DNA of 51,382 nt from VBDM01 sp035499735 (lineage in GTDB: Bacteria > Pseudomonadota > Gammaproteobacteria > Burkholderiales > SG8-39), in the NCBI GenBank assembly GCA_035499735.1, contig DATJYC010000035.1, forward strand, positions 1 through 51,382. The letters are read 5' to 3'. The notes under the pieces were generated by a model that ran no database searches, was not told where the DNA came from, and saw only the letters and a list, made by a program, of their open reading frames with translations. Shown here one piece after another: positions 50,501 through 51,382 of the stretch (position 1 is its first letter; every line of letters begins with the position of its first letter). The translations under genes and the position numbers were made by a program.

Positions 50501-50593
50501 CACGGGCTGGGGCGAGTACCCCAGCATCGCGAGGCTCGAGCCGGTCAGCCCGGCCCCGCAGACCTTGAAGAACTGCCTTCGGTTCATGTCCAT
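47528..50593 (-). CDS. fdnG: Formate dehydrogenase-N alpha subunit, selenoprotein
   Basis: A 1021-residue bis-MGD selenoenzyme that oxidises formate to CO2 in the periplasm. The coding sequence contains an in-frame TGA at 50008-50006, codon 196, read as selenocysteine: the context is NQARV-Sec-HGPTVASLAPTFGRG, identical in layout to E. coli FdnG (Sec196). The N-terminus has a twin-arginine motif (NRRQFFK). The [4Fe-4S] motif is CPYCAVGCGVIMYS with a fourth Cys in RGTLCPKG. I use the ATG at 50593; an ATG two codons later is an alternative. A reader who stops at TGA would see two ORFs. Confidence 0.96.
49970..50008 (-). promoter_or_regulatory. Bacterial SECIS element in fdnG
   Basis: TGA at 50008-50006 is followed after 11 bases by the hairpin at 49994-49977: GG, bulged U, GGCC, loop AGUCU, GGCC, CC. 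The bulged U, loop G-U and 11-base distance match the E. coli fdhF/fdnG SECIS. It is bound by the winged-helix domain of SelB. Confidence 0.9.
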
Positions 50594-50627
50594 CCGGCCA
50601 CCCCCTCTGGTGTGATGTCTCCCTGCG

Positions 50628-50633
50628 TTTATA
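50628..50633 (-). promoter_or_regulatory. Possible -10 box of fdnG
   Basis: TATAAA on the minus strand, 34 bases before the fdnG ATG. The region 17 bases upstream (CTCGAA) is a poor -35, which would suit an activator-dependent promoter. The two operator-like sites lie 50-112 bases further upstream. Confidence 0.4.
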
Positions 50634-50683
50634 CATTCCGACGCAGATACTTCGAGGAAGATAGCACCCAGTGGAAGCCGGAA

Positions 50684-50707
50684 AAATATGAATGTGCGTT
50701 CATGTAC
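50684..50707. promoter_or_regulatory. Operator-like site 1 before fdnG
   Basis: AAATATG, 10 bases, CATGTAC. The left half is identical to the tup operator and the right half keeps 4 of 7 bases, with the same 10-base spacing. It lies about 90 bases upstream of the fdnG start, in the gap between modC and fdnG. Confidence 0.45.
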
Positions 50708-50721
50708 AGACTCTTGGCGCA

Positions 50722-50745
50722 TGATATGCAGTCGACTGCCTATTA
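50722..50745. promoter_or_regulatory. Operator-like site 2 before fdnG
   Basis: TGATATG, 10 bases, CCTATTA: 10 of 14 positions agree with the tup operator at the same spacing. Its centre is 38 bases from that of site 1. Confidence 0.4.
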
Positions 50746-50767
50746 CCGATGGTCGAGCCTGCGAACG

Positions 50768-51382
50768 CTAGATCGGCGCGGCTCCGCTCCGCGACAGGGA
50801 AACCGCCTTCACCATGGCGTACACGGTAAGGCCTTTTGCAAGAGCGAGCTGCTCGACGGCGCGCTGCGTCACGCGGGAACGCAGCGAGACCGCGCCGACC
50901 GCGATCGTTACGTCGACCACGCCATTCGATCCGGCGGTGATTTCCGCGATCGTCCCCTCGAGCACGTTCTGGATGCTGATGCGCCGCGGCCGCTCGAGGG
51001 CGATCGACACATCGCGCGCGCGGATGCGCACCCGCACCCGCTCCCCGATGAGCGCGTCGACATTGGTCGCGGTGAGGGTTCCGCCCTCGAACGCCAAGGT
51101 GGCGAGATCGTTCTTCATGTCCTGCTCGATGACTTTAGCGTCGATGACCGCGCCGCCCTCGAACGCGCCTTCGCCCGGACGCAGGTCGGGTCGACCCATG
51201 ACTTCCTCGGCCGGCCCGACCGCGATCACTTTCCCCGCGGCCATCAGCACGACCGTATCCGCGACCCGGAGCACCTCCTCCACGGCATGGCTCACGTAGA
51301 CGATGGGCACTTTAACGTCGTCCCGGATCAGCTCGATGTACTGAAGCACCTCGCTCCTGCGGTGGGCGTCGAGCGAGGCGAG
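50768..51382 (-). CDS. modC: Molybdate ABC transporter ATPase ModC, C-terminal part
   Basis: The 3' 205 codons of a ModC-type ATPase; the 5' part lies beyond the right edge. The visible start LASLDAHRRSEVLQYIELI is the end of Walker B and the D-loop, followed by the switch-His segment VPIVYVSHAVEEVL. The C-terminal region (about residues 135-200 of the visible part) is a TOBE/mop domain (RISIQNVLEGTIAEITAG), which binds molybdate and separates ModC from TupC. A modA-modB-modC operon presumably continues to the right. Confidence 0.9.
   Translation of the reverse strand, partial: LASLDAHRRSEVLQYIELIRDDVKVPIVYVSHAVEEVLRVADTVVLMAAGKVIAVGPAEEVMGRPDLRPGEGAFEGGAVIDAKVIEQDMKNDLATLAFEGGTLTATNVDALIGERVRVRIRARDVSIALERPRRISIQNVLEGTIAEITAGSNGVVDVTIAVGAVSLRSRVTQRAVEQLALAKGLTVYAMVKAVSLSRSGAAPI

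Overview
The window is 51.4 kb of high-GC chromosomal DNA that reads as a betaproteobacterium of the Burkholderiales type. The basis is overall codon style, two Bug/TctC-type tricarboxylate receptors, a QseBC/PmrAB-type two-component system, glutaryl-CoA dehydrogenase beside a PaaH-type dehydrogenase, and an E. coli-like selenocysteine system. Genes are tightly packed, often with ATGA or GTGA overlaps. I see no insertion sequence, phage gene, CRISPR array or rRNA. No gene-free stretch exceeds 300 bases.

Left part (1-9.1 kb): a partial exported Cys-rich protein and a DUF2946 protein on the minus strand, then a plus-strand envelope-stress block. The block holds Fe-type superoxide dismutase, a small exported Ig-like protein, an HtrA-type lipoprotein protease, a small exported protein, a response regulator/histidine kinase pair, a BamE-like lipoprotein and a two-domain M16 protease. 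Two matching PmrA-box promoters (CTTAAG-N5-CTTAAG, then 10 nt, then a -10 hexamer) precede sodB and htrA, and suggest that the PmrAB-like system in the block controls it.

Middle part (9.1-26.8 kb): ordinary metabolism. It contains a UspA protein, two Bug receptors, an acyl-CoA/glutaryl-CoA pair, a hyuA-hyuB-MmgE/PrpD operon, tag, two tandem YqgE/AlgH proteins that unusually carry signal peptides, a Gfo/Idh/MocA oxidoreductase, a GlcG/HbpS protein, clpB with a sigma-32-like promoter, and a Ser/Thr kinase fused to a cyclic-nucleotide-binding domain.

Fluoride operon (26.8-29.9 kb, minus strand): a clear fluoride (crcB) riboswitch with its own terminator precedes crcB, DUF190, a cation/proton antiporter, a UspA protein and a HAD phosphatase-like gene.

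Molybdenum/tungsten/selenium island (29.9-51.4 kb): an 11-gene minus-strand operon runs tupB-tupC-tupA, modA, a BtuCD/MolABC-like importer, mobB, moeA, moaD, moaE. Divergent from it is a ModE-HTH regulator fused to a periplasmic-binding-protein-like sensor domain. Further right, and all on the minus strand, are modC (partial), a selenocysteine-containing formate dehydrogenase (fdnG with in-frame TGA and SECIS, fdnH, fdnI), fdhE, selA, selB, a PepSY membrane protein, selC (tRNA-Sec), a GcvH-like lipoyl carrier and a DsrE-like sulfur protein. Putative operators of the form AAATATG-N10-CATATTT lie before the tup operon and, in degenerate form twice, before fdnG. Together they suggest one regulon that couples metal uptake, cofactor assembly, Sec incorporation and formate oxidation. 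The lipoyl-carrier/DsrE pair directly after selC is the least explained part.
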